From Moraxella lacunata (lineage in GTDB: Bacteria > Pseudomonadota > Gammaproteobacteria > Pseudomonadales > Moraxellaceae): a stretch of 35,900 bases of DNA. A model generated the notes under the pieces. That model was not told the DNA's origin. It saw only the letters and a program-made list of their open reading frames with translations, and searched no databases. Below are positions 13,676 to 19,830 of the stretch, piece after piece. Every line of letters starts with the position of its first letter. The first letter of the stretch is position 1. The stretch spans positions 1-35,900 of the forward strand of contig NZ_MXAN01000046.1 of the NCBI RefSeq assembly GCF_002027545.1, given 5' to 3'. Position numbers and translations under genes: made by a program.

Positions 13676-13971
13676 AATCGCACCACCGCATAACTGGCAA
13701 ATGTATCAATCTCATGCTCGGGGTTCTCATCGATGATTTGTCTGCCCATGGCATAGATGACCCGTGATAAATCATCCATGCTGATTTTGACTTCTTGGGT
13801 TTCCACGTATTTATCGCCAAACTGGTTAAACATGTGGAACGTGATTTTGGTGTTGCGTGGTTTTTTAAACACTTTTTCTTTTTTGTATTTGTTTCGCCAA
13901 TCCCCGTGAAGTTCATAAATTGGCTCATCGCCCGTGCCGTTCAGAAATACTTTCAAATATCCGCTTAGCAT
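13672..13971 (-). CDS. Hypothetical early phage protein
   Basis: A 99-aa protein, MLSGYLKVFLNGTGDEP..., with a beta-rich N-terminal half, a basic segment (WRNKYKKEKVFKKPRNTK) and an acidic C-terminus. It starts inside the end of the P-like gene (7-nt overlap) with AAAGGGGG upstream and ends in ATGA with the RuvC-like gene. I do not recognise it. Its place between a helicase loader and a resolvase suggests a role in DNA metabolism. Confidence 0.6.
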   Translation of the reverse strand: MLSGYLKVFLNGTGDEPIYELHGDWRNKYKKEKVFKKPRNTKITFHMFNQFGDKYVETQEVKISMDDLSRVIYAMGRQIIDENPEHEIDTFASYAVVRL

Positions 13972-14714
13972 AAGACCCCCTTTGACTTTTTAAAACTGCT
14001 TAGCATTTGCATGGCAAACTCATCACTGGCAATGGGCTGTTTGTTTTCAAGCAGTGGAGCGGTAGGAATGGCAAACATTGCCCCTGCGTCCATCTCATCG
14101 CACACTGCTTTGTAGGCTCTTGCCCATTTGTCCTTGACGGTGTAGGCAGGTTCATGGGTTAGTGCAAAAAACCCAATACGCATGGCGGTTTCAAAAATCA
14201 CAGGGTGTTGCCACTTGTCGGTCACTGTCTCATACTGGCTAAGCGAAGCACACTCACAGGCGATTTGCAGGGCTTTGTCCTTGTCCATGTAGCGACCTTG
14301 ACGCACCAAATCCAAAAACTCAACTTCGTTTGGCGGGAATTTTTTAAAGGCGTCTTTGCTAAGGCGGTAGGCTTGACTTAGCTCGACAATCGTGGCATTC
14401 TTGGATGAGAAATAATCCGCCCATTCCAAGATTTTGTTACGCCCCCAGTCGTATTGTCCGCCTGTTGCCATGAGTGCGTTGTAACGCTGTTTGAATTTGG
14501 CAAACAGCTTAACAACAATGTCAATCATGAATGCAGGTGGTGGCTGTATCGGCTCAAAAATCATATTCAAAACCATCTGGCGTTGTTCACCGGTTAAATG
14601 CTCCAAACTGCTCTGGGTAAAGCTCTCGTTTGAGTTCAAAGGCTTCTTGTTCCAATCGGTTGACGTATGCTGTGGTGCTGTTTGGATGTGGCTGATGATT
14701 TGACTGGCGTGCAT
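13965..14714 (-). CDS. Replication protein P-like helicase loader
   Basis: A 249-aa protein in the position of lambda P, directly after the O-like initiator. The body (FKQRYNALMATGGQYDWGRNKILEWADYF and the following FLDLVRQGRYMDKDKALQIACE) resembles phage P-family proteins that load the host DnaB helicase. GGAG lies six bases upstream of the start. The first ~43 codons overlap the end of the O-like gene in another frame (128 nt), a long dual-coding stretch. Family assignment rests on position and general similarity. Confidence 0.6.
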   Translation of the reverse strand: MHASQIISHIQTAPQHTSTDWNKKPLNSNESFTQSSLEHLTGEQRQMVLNMIFEPIQPPPAFMIDIVVKLFAKFKQRYNALMATGGQYDWGRNKILEWADYFSSKNATIVELSQAYRLSKDAFKKFPPNEVEFLDLVRQGRYMDKDKALQIACECASLSQYETVTDKWQHPVIFETAMRIGFFALTHEPAYTVKDKWARAYKAVCDEMDAGAMFAIPTAPLLENKQPIASDEFAMQMLSSFKKSKGVLC

Positions 14715-15702
14715 GGTTTGCTCCTACTAGATTGCCGTATTGGTCGTATGTTTGTGCTGTGATAATCTCACTTTCCCACGAACGAGCATTCAAAAATGTC
14801 TGTGGGTTTTTGCGGTATTGCTTATCGGGTTGGGATTGTTTGTATCTTGGCAAATACGCCATGATGTCTAAGCGGTCTTTATCGCTTAAACGCTCCCATA
14901 GTGGTTTGCATTTTTTGGGGTCAATCTTTTTGTCGTAACTGTCCCAGAAGGCTTCAAAAGGCACGTTAAGCGTTTTGTCCGTGTCTGATGTTGGGTGAGT
15001 TTTTTTAGCTGTCGCTTTGGTCTTCTCATCGGTTTTATCCGTTTTGTCAATCACACCTGCCCCTTGGGGGGTTTGGGGGGATATATTAGATTGGTTATTG
15101 GTTAATGGTTTATGGTTTATGGTTATAGACTGCTCAAATGCCGTTTGATGTTCGTTTGATGTGTTTGACGGCGTTTGATGTTCGTTTGATGTTTGCTTGC
15201 AATGGGTATCAAACAGCGTTTGCAAATCGGCAATTTTCATGCGTGCATTTGCTTTAATTCCTTTATCTTTCAATGACTTAACCAAAAACGCCACTTTATT
15301 TTTGTAGGTTGTTTGTCTGTCGCTGTCTGTTTGACAATCGTTTGATGGTGTTTGATTTTTGTTTGATGTTTTGTTTGACGGTGCTTGATTTTTGTTTGAT
15401 GGCGTTTGACGATGTTTGTAGTTTTTTATCTCACGGTCAATGCGTGCATTGTGATAGCACGGCTCGGCATCGCCTTTTAATTTTTTGACAACAAAAAAAT
15501 CTGCAAGCACGTTTTGCAATGCCTGTTTTTCATCATCGGTCTTGACAAGTAACACACGCTCCAATCGCACCAAGTCAGCCGTGATTGGCTTTTCGGTGCT
15601 GTAATACATATCAATCAAATCACGATATAAAGCACGCTCAATATGGCTTAGATGGCGTGTACTGGCGTTAAAATCATTGATGTGAAATTGGTAATGGTGC
15701 AT
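14587..15702 (-). CDS. DUF1376 replication initiator (O-like) with iteron tract
   Basis: A 371-aa protein. Residues ~1-95 match the DUF1376/YdaU pattern (MHHYQFHINDFNASTRHLSHIERALYRDLIDMYYSTEKPI), typical of phage replisome organisers. Residues ~98-190 are a low-complexity Gln/Thr/Ser/Asn linker encoded by repeated GTTTGATG-type units, which may serve as origin iterons. Residues ~260-330 (FEAFWDSYDKKIDPKKCKPLWERLSDKDRLDIMAYLPRY) form a second conserved domain seen in phage initiators. Start chosen at MHHYQ with GGGGG upstream, one base after the previous stop. It probably binds its own gene to start phage replication, as lambda O does. Confidence 0.75.
   Translation of the reverse strand: MHHYQFHINDFNASTRHLSHIERALYRDLIDMYYSTEKPITADLVRLERVLLVKTDDEKQALQNVLADFFVVKKLKGDAEPCYHNARIDREIKNYKHRQTPSNKNQAPSNKTSNKNQTPSNDCQTDSDRQTTYKNKVAFLVKSLKDKGIKANARMKIADLQTLFDTHCKQTSNEHQTPSNTSNEHQTAFEQSITINHKPLTNNQSNISPQTPQGAGVIDKTDKTDEKTKATAKKTHPTSDTDKTLNVPFEAFWDSYDKKIDPKKCKPLWERLSDKDRLDIMAYLPRYKQSQPDKQYRKNPQTFLNARSWESEIITAQTYDQYGNLVGANHARQSNHQPHPNSTTAYVNRLEQEAFELKRELYPEQFGAFNR
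15076..15131. other. AT-rich tract beside the iterons (candidate DNA unwinding element)
   Basis: A stretch rich in A/T with repeated GGTTTATGGTTTATGG-type units lies next to iteron array 1. It is inside the O-like gene. In lambda-type origins the AT-rich side of the iterons is where the strands first open. Inferred from position and composition. Confidence 0.45.
15143..15191 (+). repeat. Iteron array 1: five GTTTGA(T/C)G units
   Basis: Five units start at 15143, 15154, 15163, 15173 and 15184, spaced 9-11 bp, close to one helical turn. They lie within the coding sequence of the O-like gene. Confidence 0.7.
15329..15418 (+). repeat. Iteron array 2: about eight GTTTGAT/C units
   Basis: Units at roughly 15329, 15340, 15350, 15361, 15373, 15394, 15404 and 15414 are mostly 10-12 bp apart, with one degenerate unit filling the 21-bp gap. 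Array 1 lies ~140 bp away. Confidence 0.65.
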
Positions 15703-15703
15703 A

Positions 15704-16045
15704 TCAACCCCCGTTAATCTTATACCCAACGCCATTGGCGGTGGTAATCTTTGAGATGTGCCAACCTGTGCGTTTTCTAACCAACATCATGGCTTTGGTC
15801 ATCGGCAAAGATGAGTTCATCGCCACAAATTCATCCTGCATGACCACGCCTTTTTTGAGCATGGCTTGTAGCTTGATGATAGTTTGGTGTCCAGTTAGGG
15901 GTTTTTGTTTCTTGGGCTTGGTGCTGGGTTTAGGTCTGTATTCGCACTGCTTAATCACACCGCCTTTTGCCAAAAACTCTTGGATTTGGCGGTCAAGCTC
16001 TTGGGCGTGTATGTGTTTGGCGATGTCGGAGTAGTGAGTTATCAT
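15704..16045 (-). CDS. Hypothetical phage protein, possibly DNA-binding
   Basis: A 113-aa basic protein. The middle (PKPSTKPKKQKPLTGHQTIIKLQAMLKKG) is a Lys/Pro-rich linker and the C-terminus (MTKAMMLVRKRTGWHISKITTANGVGYKI) could be a small HTH. GGGG lies upstream, and the start overlaps the preceding stop by ATGA. It ends one base before the O-like start. In lambda this position holds cII. I see no firm similarity to CII, so the role is unknown. Confidence 0.55.
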   Translation of the reverse strand: MITHYSDIAKHIHAQELDRQIQEFLAKGGVIKQCEYRPKPSTKPKKQKPLTGHQTIIKLQAMLKKGVVMQDEFVAMNSSLPMTKAMMLVRKRTGWHISKITTANGVGYKINGG

Positions 16046-16365
16046 GCCACAACCCCTAAGATAGCCTTTTTACCAATCTCAACTTGTAGGGCTTGATACA
16101 GCCCCACACGGTTTACCGCTTGGAGAAAATCACGGGGCAAAAAATACTCGGCAACGTGCGTGCCGTCGGCAAGTTTTATCATGTGCTTCATGACAGGATA
16201 GCCGTCATGCTTTAAGTCTAAAATGCGTGGGGCAAGACGGCTTGATTTGCTGACCATATCGCAAAACTTAGCTTGGGTAATGCTCTCGCCTGCCGGTAGT
16301 CGCCGTGCCACTAGCTCTTTATGGTAGGGCTTGACATTGTGGGGGTTTTTGGGTATGATAGTCAT
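16042..16365 (-). CDS. Winged-helix HTH protein (HTH_39-like)
   Basis: A 107-aa protein whose central part (ARRLPAGESITQAKFCDMVSKSSRLAPRILDLKHDGYPVMKHMIKLADGTHVAEYFL) matches the winged-helix pattern seen in small phage proteins: a recognition helix with R-x-x-R-I-x-D-L and then the wing. GGAG lies eight bases upstream of the start. It is the second gene of the leftward early operon, after the cro-like gene, and may regulate early expression or assist replication. Confidence 0.65.
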   Translation of the reverse strand: MTIIPKNPHNVKPYHKELVARRLPAGESITQAKFCDMVSKSSRLAPRILDLKHDGYPVMKHMIKLADGTHVAEYFLPRDFLQAVNRVGLYQALQVEIGKKAILGVVA

Positions 16366-16392
16366 ACTTAATACTCCATTAAGTTAATCCGA

Positions 16393-16412
16393 CCCCTAGT
16401 TATCGCTAGGGG
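16393..16412 (+). terminator. Hairpin at the end of the cro-like gene
   Basis: A 7-bp perfect stem (CCCCTAG / CTAGGGG) with a 6-nt loop and a U-run on the plus strand only. It overlaps the 3' end of the minus-strand cro-like gene. It could stop plus-strand transcripts entering the immunity region from the left, or act as a leaky barrier after cro. Confidence 0.55.
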
Positions 16413-16620
16413 TTTTTGATTTGTCTGATTTTAGCTTGTCTTTTTCAAAAGCGTTGATTAATGCAAAAGCATTGTCATAAGTAATTTGGCGTTTATCTTT
16501 TCCATTTTTTAAACAGCTAATGGTACTTTGTGGCACGCCTGTCATCTTATGTAATTCTTTTTGAGTGCGATTTTCCAACAGCTTATTCACAATCTCTTGT
16601 AAATTTGGTTTTTCTAGCAT
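16396..16620 (-). CDS. Cro-like HTH repressor
   Basis: A 74-aa protein with an HTH_3-type fold: LQEIVNKLLENRTQKELHKMTGVPQSTISCLKNGKDKRQITYDNAFALINAF (about residues 7-58). It is divergent from the cI-type gene and first in the leftward early operon, the standard position of Cro. The operator-like sequence at 16625-16642 lies in its 25-nt leader, which lacks a strong Shine-Dalgarno. The C-terminal tail is charged (KDKLKSDKSKTPSDN). Confidence 0.8.
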   Translation of the reverse strand: MLEKPNLQEIVNKLLENRTQKELHKMTGVPQSTISCLKNGKDKRQITYDNAFALINAFEKDKLKSDKSKTPSDN

Positions 16621-16624
16621 AAAA

Positions 16625-16642
16625 AAATCGTCTTAAGGATAA
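16625..16642. promoter_or_regulatory. Repressor operator OR-a
   Basis: AAATCGTCTTAAGGATAA matches 14 of 18 positions of the best operator at 19326 (ATATCGTTATAAGGATAT). It lies in the leader of the cro-like gene. Confidence 0.55.
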
Positions 16643-16652
16643 AAAGGGATTT

Positions 16653-16681
16653 ATTATATCCTTATTACGATAATAAAGCAA
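16653..16681 (-). promoter_or_regulatory. Promoter of the cro-like operon with operator OR-b
   Basis: On the minus strand TTGCTT (16676-16681), a 17-bp spacer and TATAAT (16653-16658). The operator-like ATATCCTTATTACGATAA (16656-16673) fills the spacer and touches the -10, so bound repressor would block this promoter. Confidence 0.75.
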
Positions 16682-16695
16682 GCATTTACGATAGT

Positions 16696-16724
16696 TTGTT
16701 TTTTCTTGAATTTTGGTGTAAAAT
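16696..16724 (+). promoter_or_regulatory. Promoter of the CI-type repressor operon
   Basis: TTGTTT (16696-16701), 17-bp spacer, TAAAAT (16719-16724). It drives the repressor gene, which starts at 16767. Confidence 0.65.
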
Positions 16725-16740
16725 ATCATTTAAGCGATAT
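16723..16740. promoter_or_regulatory. Repressor operator OR-c
   Basis: ATATCATTTAAGCGATAT has perfect ATATC/GATAT arms and lies at the start point of the repressor promoter, where binding would give negative autoregulation. Confidence 0.6.
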
Positions 16741-16766
16741 TTTTTTAAAACCCAAAGGGGTAAGTC

Positions 16767-17441
16767 ATGCAAGAGTTCAAAGACCGCCTAAAACTAGCTC
16801 GTAAAAATGCAAAAATGACACAAGTGGAGCTAGCCAAAGCTGTGAAAACATCGCAGGGTAGCATTTCAGACCTTGAAAGCGGACGAAACAAAACCAGCAC
16901 CAATACCCTGCAACTTGCCCAAGTTTTAAAAGTCAATCCCAACTGGCTCGCCACAGGACAAGGTGAGATGACTGCCCGTCCCACCATTGATGAGTTACGG
17001 CTAAAAATGGATGAGATACAGGGTAAGGTAAATGGCGTGGAGCGTGCCAATCCCATTAAGATGTTGCCCGTCATCAACGAAGTACAGGCAGGGAAGTTTA
17101 CCGATATTGGCGATGATGTGTTTGATGAGTATGTGCCTGCCCACCACAAAGACGGAGATTATTGGCTTAGGGTCAAAAGCGATAGCATGACCCCTGATTT
17201 TAAGCAAGGGGATTTGATATTGGTAGGCAAAGACCGCACGGCAGTAACGGGTAACTATGTCGTGGCACTGATAGCAGATGACCCCAAAGCCACCTTTAAA
17301 AAATACCGTGAATGTTTTGATGACGGCAAGCCCTATCATCAGCTTATCGCACTCAATGAGTTTTACCCACCCATTGACAGCCGTGCCAAGCCGTTTGAAG
17401 TGATTGGTGTGGTGTTAGAGCATAAAAGGGTGTTGGTGTAA
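16767..17441 (+). CDS. CI/LexA-type prophage repressor
   Basis: A 224-aa repressor with an N-terminal HTH_3 domain (LKLARKNAKMTQVELAKAVKTSQGSISDLESGRNKTS, about residues 8-44) and a C-terminal S24 peptidase domain. The self-cleavage site is EVQA-GKF (A108/G109). The catalytic serine is S140 in VKSDSMTPDF, and the lysine is K178 in ATFKKY. All catalytic parts are present, so RecA-stimulated cleavage and SOS induction are expected. AAAGGGG precedes the start. Two further genes follow in the same operon and would be made in the lysogen. Confidence 0.93.
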   Translation: MQEFKDRLKLARKNAKMTQVELAKAVKTSQGSISDLESGRNKTSTNTLQLAQVLKVNPNWLATGQGEMTARPTIDELRLKMDEIQGKVNGVERANPIKMLPVINEVQAGKFTDIGDDVFDEYVPAHHKDGDYWLRVKSDSMTPDFKQGDLILVGKDRTAVTGNYVVALIADDPKATFKKYRECFDDGKPYHQLIALNEFYPPIDSRAKPFEVIGVVLEHKRVLV

Positions 17442-17442
17442 C

Positions 17443-17943
17443 ATGGGTAGTGAACGATTTTATAATGTGGCAGTCAATGAATTATCCGTATATTTACAAA
17501 TGTCAAAAATAGTAAGTCAAGACATTATTTTTATCCACGAACCCAGACAGTCCAAAAAATCGCCCTATGGCTATCATCATTGGGAAAGTAGCTATATGTT
17601 GTCAGCAGACACCAACGACACGATAGACGGCTTATTTTTACACCTAAAATCCCAACTTATCTATGATGAATGGTATCACTCATTTGCCCTAGCTTATCGA
17701 CATGATCGTGTTAGAAACATCATCAGACAGCTTGAAGTTTATCCACCCGATTATCCGAGCCATAGGGAAAATGACATTACATTTTTTGGCACGCACATAC
17801 ACGAGATGACCCACGCCCACCAAGACTTACCACAAGGGCATGACCGCTACGGTTGGCATGACTGGATAGATTATTTTTGTGCTTGCACTCACATCACCAT
17901 TCAAGGTAAAATAAATGCCCCAAACGAAGGGTTATTGTTATGA
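17443..17943 (+). CDS. Unknown protein cotranscribed with the repressor
   Basis: A 166-aa protein, starting one base after the repressor stop. It is aromatic-rich, with YGYHHWESSYMLSADTNDTIDGLFLHLKSQLIYDEWYHSFALAYRHDRVRNIIRQLEVYPPDYPSH in the middle and a His-rich HIHEMTHAHQDLPQGHDRYGWHDW region near 117-141. The pairing with a DUF1828-like gene (4-nt overlap) recalls two-gene phage cassettes of the DUF6978/DUF1828 type, but I cannot confirm that family. Because it lies in the lysogenic operon, a role in immunity, defence or toxin-antitoxin function is plausible. Confidence 0.6.
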   Translation: MGSERFYNVAVNELSVYLQMSKIVSQDIIFIHEPRQSKKSPYGYHHWESSYMLSADTNDTIDGLFLHLKSQLIYDEWYHSFALAYRHDRVRNIIRQLEVYPPDYPSHRENDITFFGTHIHEMTHAHQDLPQGHDRYGWHDWIDYFCACTHITIQGKINAPNEGLLL

Positions 17944-18629
17944 ATAAGCATGACTTCTTACAGCATGGTTTGCACGTCATAGAACGCCCAAACCACCTTA
18001 TCATCACCACACCACAGACGTTCACTAGTGGCGACCCTGCTCATTTTTGCGTGCGTCCTTCTGGTATGGGTGTGATATTTTGTGATTATGGCATGACCCA
18101 TAACGCCCTAGAATTATCCTTGCCCGACCCCAGTCAGGCAAGCGACATTATCCGCAAGAACCTAGACAAGCTGGGCGGCTCTATCCATTTTACCGATTAT
18201 GCCTTGCACGCCGAGACCACCACCGCCCAAACAGGGCAAGTCATTGGCGAGTTTTTAAATATTTTTGCCCTACTGACCACCTACCGCCCAAAGACAATCC
18301 ACGAGCAGGATGTGGACAGCATCATGGACGGCATACGCCACTATCTTTTACAAAGATTTGGGGCTTTTGAAGAAAAGGTAAAATTTAGGGGTTTATCTGG
18401 GACGGATTATCGGTTTGATTTTGCTGTCAATGACCATGTATTTGAGTTTGTCCAACCAAAACCCCAAGCCACAGGGCAACTGCTTAGAAAAATCCATGAC
18501 GTACAAGCCATTCATGGCGATTTGGTGTTTAATGTGTTCATGGACGACAGCGACAAAAAGCATTTTGACAAAGAAAGCCGTATTTTGTCTGGTCTGTGCA
18601 ACATCAAACCTACCAGTATGGTTGCCTAA
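17940..18629 (+). CDS. DUF1828/DUF1829-like protein
   Basis: A 229-aa protein. The first ~95 residues (a GDPAHFCVRPSGMGVIFCDYGMTHNALELSL core) match the DUF1828 pattern, where an acidic DxGxT motif follows a beta strand. Residues ~130-225 resemble DUF1829 (YRFDFAVNDHVFEFVQPKP, then a hydrophobic strand and an acidic loop). It overlaps the preceding gene by ATGA and is last in the repressor operon before a strong terminator. The families have no established function. Their presence in lysogenic operons suggests defence or exclusion roles. Confidence 0.65.
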   Translation: MNKHDFLQHGLHVIERPNHLIITTPQTFTSGDPAHFCVRPSGMGVIFCDYGMTHNALELSLPDPSQASDIIRKNLDKLGGSIHFTDYALHAETTTAQTGQVIGEFLNIFALLTTYRPKTIHEQDVDSIMDGIRHYLLQRFGAFEEKVKFRGLSGTDYRFDFAVNDHVFEFVQPKPQATGQLLRKIHDVQAIHGDLVFNVFMDDSDKKHFDKESRILSGLCNIKPTSMVA

Positions 18630-18672
18630 GGATATCCCACTAGATATCCCTGCCACTTATCCGCACACCACC

Positions 18673-18694
18673 GCCCCCAATCGGGGGCTTTTTT
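18673..18694 (+). terminator. Terminator of the repressor operon
   Basis: A 6-bp GC stem (GCCCCC / GGGGGC) with an AATC loop and six U residues, 44 bases after the DUF1828-like stop. Confidence 0.9.
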
Positions 18695-18700
18695 ATTGCC

Positions 18701-18901
18701 CTATTCACATTCCTTGCTATGAGCCAAAAGGCTTGCCTTAACCGCCTTAGCGACCGAACCATATCGCTCGGTAAGCTTGTCAAGGGCATCTAGGGCTTCT
18801 TGGTCTTTTGGCATAAACTGTACTGTGGTAGAACGCAGGGCTTTGGCGTTATAGTTGGCTTTGGCTCGTTTGGTGTATTCGGTGTTTTGGTAGTTTGACA
18901 T
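18701..18901 (-). CDS. Small RHH-like protein of module B
   Basis: A 66-aa protein: a Lys/Asn-rich start, then STTVQFMPKDQEALDALDKLTERYGSVAKAVKASLLAHSKE, which reads as a beta strand followed by two helices, as in Arc/MetJ-type RHH regulators. AAGGAA lies six bases upstream of the start. It is the partner of the 67-aa protein at 10133-10336: both follow a 21-aa hydrophobic peptide and share several spaced residues. It converges on the repressor operon and ends inside the shared terminator region. It may regulate its module; not tested. Confidence 0.6.
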   Translation of the reverse strand: MSNYQNTEYTKRAKANYNAKALRSTTVQFMPKDQEALDALDKLTERYGSVAKAVKASLLAHSKECE

Positions 18902-18923
18902 TAGGTATTCCTTATGCTAATAT
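18895..18923 (+). promoter_or_regulatory. Candidate antisense promoter of module B
   Basis: TTGACA (18895-18900), 17-bp spacer, TAATAT (18918-18923). Transcription would cross the 3' UTR, peptide and leader of module B in antisense and could end at the terminator at 19213. The -10 is weak. Confidence 0.45.
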
Positions 18924-18933
18924 GATAGTTAAT

Positions 18934-18994
18934 GTAAGGGGTGAGCGGTGTTTCCTATCCGCTCTGCCATATCATCGGCTTTTGGCTAATGACT
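18934..18994 (-). ncRNA. 3' UTR of peptide B with anti-Shine-Dalgarno segment
   Basis: On the minus strand the region holds a CCAAAAG loop closed by a TCAT/ATGA stem, then a hairpin GAGCGG..CCGCTC. It ends with CCCCTTAC (18941-18934), whose CCTTAC part is complementary to GTAAGG at the peptide's ribosome binding site (19087-19082). The order matches the 3' UTR of module A. Confidence 0.55.
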
Positions 18995-19006
18995 TAGGCA
19001 TTTATC

Positions 19007-19072
19007 TTAGTAAGCGGGTAAGCTATACAAGATAAAGACCGCAACGATTAAAAGTTTTACCAGAACTCTCAT
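19007..19072 (-). CDS. Ibs-like 21-aa hydrophobic peptide (putative type I toxin B)
   Basis: A 21-codon ORF with AAGGAG eight bases upstream of ATG. It encodes MRVLVKLLIV, a hydrophobic run, and YSLPAY at the end. It shares 12 of 21 residues with peptide A (9952-10017), with conservative changes at most others and many synonymous codon differences, so it is a real, long-diverged paralogue. The length, membrane segment and Ser-x-x-Ala-Tyr ending recall Ibs type I toxins. It is transcribed opposite to the repressor operon from its own promoter. Toxicity and antisense control remain to be shown. Confidence 0.7.
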   Translation of the reverse strand: MRVLVKLLIVAVFILYSLPAY

Positions 19073-19094
19073 ATCGTTTCTCCTTACAGGGTAG

Positions 19095-19158
19095 TCGCTG
19101 GTTTTGCTTAACAGGTCAGCGATTTAACCTACAAGGCAAGGCTTGCTCCCTTGCCTTG
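19095..19158 (-). ncRNA. Structured leader of peptide B (two hairpins)
   Basis: On the minus strand the 5' end forms a 10-bp hairpin (CAAGGCAAGG / CCTTGCCTTG, 19158-19132). It is followed by TAGGTTA and a TCGCTG/CAGCGA stem (19122-19095) with ACCTGTTAAG in the loop. The order and loop match the leader of module A, with compensating stem changes. Confidence 0.65.
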
Positions 19159-19166
19159 ATATTTAT

Positions 19167-19195
19167 ATTATATCCTATCCAGTATATAAAATCAA
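19167..19195 (-). promoter_or_regulatory. Promoter of peptide module B
   Basis: On the minus strand TTGATT (19190-19195), a 17-bp spacer and TATAAT (19167-19172). The start point near 19160 would place the 10-bp hairpin at the very 5' end of the RNA. Confidence 0.75.
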
Positions 19196-19212
19196 GCATT
19201 TTTAAAAAATTT

Positions 19213-19234
19213 CCGCCTGTTGGGCGGTTTTTTT
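19213..19234 (+). terminator. Terminator facing antisense RNA of module B
   Basis: On the plus strand CCGCCT / GGGCGG (one wobble) with a 3-nt loop and seven U residues. It ends transcripts running antisense to peptide B and shields the next early promoter. Module A has its counterpart at 9791-9823. Confidence 0.75.
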
Positions 19235-19282
19235 ATGCCCATCTTTTACCGCCTATCTTTAAAATAATACCTTTTATCATAA

Positions 19283-19343
19283 ATATCGTTTTAAAGATAA
19301 AAAATATCCTTATAACGCTTAATAAATATCGTTATAAGGATAT
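19283..19343. promoter_or_regulatory. Three phased repressor operators (OL-like)
   Basis: Sites at 19283-19300 (ATATCGTTTTAAAGATAA), 19304-19321 (ATATCCTTATAACGCTTA) and 19326-19343 (ATATCGTTATAAGGATAT) are spaced 21 and 22 bp. The last is a nearly perfect palindrome. They resemble the sites beside the repressor gene, as in the OL/OR arrangement of lambda. Confidence 0.7.
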
Positions 19344-19346
19344 AAT
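19319..19346 (+). promoter_or_regulatory. PL-like early promoter
   Basis: TTAATA (19319-19324), 16-bp spacer, TATAAT (19341-19346), overlapping the third operator. It starts the second early operon (19501 onward). Confidence 0.65.
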
Positions 19347-19437
19347 ATCCCCATCAAGACGGAACGACCGCTTGAACACTATTTAACAGTTTGCAGTTAG
19401 GAAACCGTGCGATATAACGGAACCAAGCTAATCAGCC

Positions 19438-19474
19438 ATTGGCAACTTGTCAGCATTACTTACAAGTTGCCAAT
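19438..19474 (+). repeat. Leader hairpin of the rightward early operon
   Basis: A perfect 13-bp inverted repeat (ATTGGCAACTTGT / ACAAGTTGCCAAT) with an 11-nt loop and no U-run, 26 bases before the first start codon. It could be an antitermination (nut-like) or RNA-stability element. Confidence 0.6.
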
Positions 19475-19500
19475 CACGGATTAACTTTTAGGAGAGCATC

Positions 19501-19821
19501 ATGATTGATGAAATCAGCCCAAGCCATGCGATTGTCGCACTAAACATATTAGATGAATGTATCTGGGCAGAGCTAAGCCTAGACCATGAGTGCGAGCGGA
19601 TGTGTGATGATGATTACACCCGTGAGTACTTTTGGAACCAGTACCACCCCATCATTACCGACATACAGGGCATAGACGATGACGGGGAGTACTACCCCAT
19701 GCCATATCATCTGGCAGAGATTATAAAAGAACGCCTTGATTGTGATGAGTTTTATGATGCTTATCAAGGCTGTTTTGATGACAATTTTAAATGGGGCGAG
19801 AACACGTCCCGATATTACTAA
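19501..19821 (+). CDS. Acidic hypothetical early protein
   Basis: A 106-aa strongly acidic protein rich in Asp, Glu, Tyr and Cys (CERMCDDDYTREYFWNQYHP; EYYPMPYHLAEIIKERLDCDEFYDAYQGCFDDN). AGGAG lies six to seven bases upstream. It is the first gene after the PL-like promoter, so it would be made immediately on induction or infection, the slot often used for host-takeover or anti-defence proteins. I recognise no family. The high negative charge would fit a DNA-mimic inhibitor, but that is only a guess. Confidence 0.6.
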   Translation: MIDEISPSHAIVALNILDECIWAELSLDHECERMCDDDYTREYFWNQYHPIITDIQGIDDDGEYYPMPYHLAEIIKERLDCDEFYDAYQGCFDDNFKWGENTSRYY

Positions 19822-19830
19822 GGAGCAGGT

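Noticed and set aside
15143..15418. CRISPR array or transposon ends at the GTTTGATG repeats
   Set aside because: Units are ~10 bp with no spacers of CRISPR length and no terminal inverted repeats; iterons fit better.
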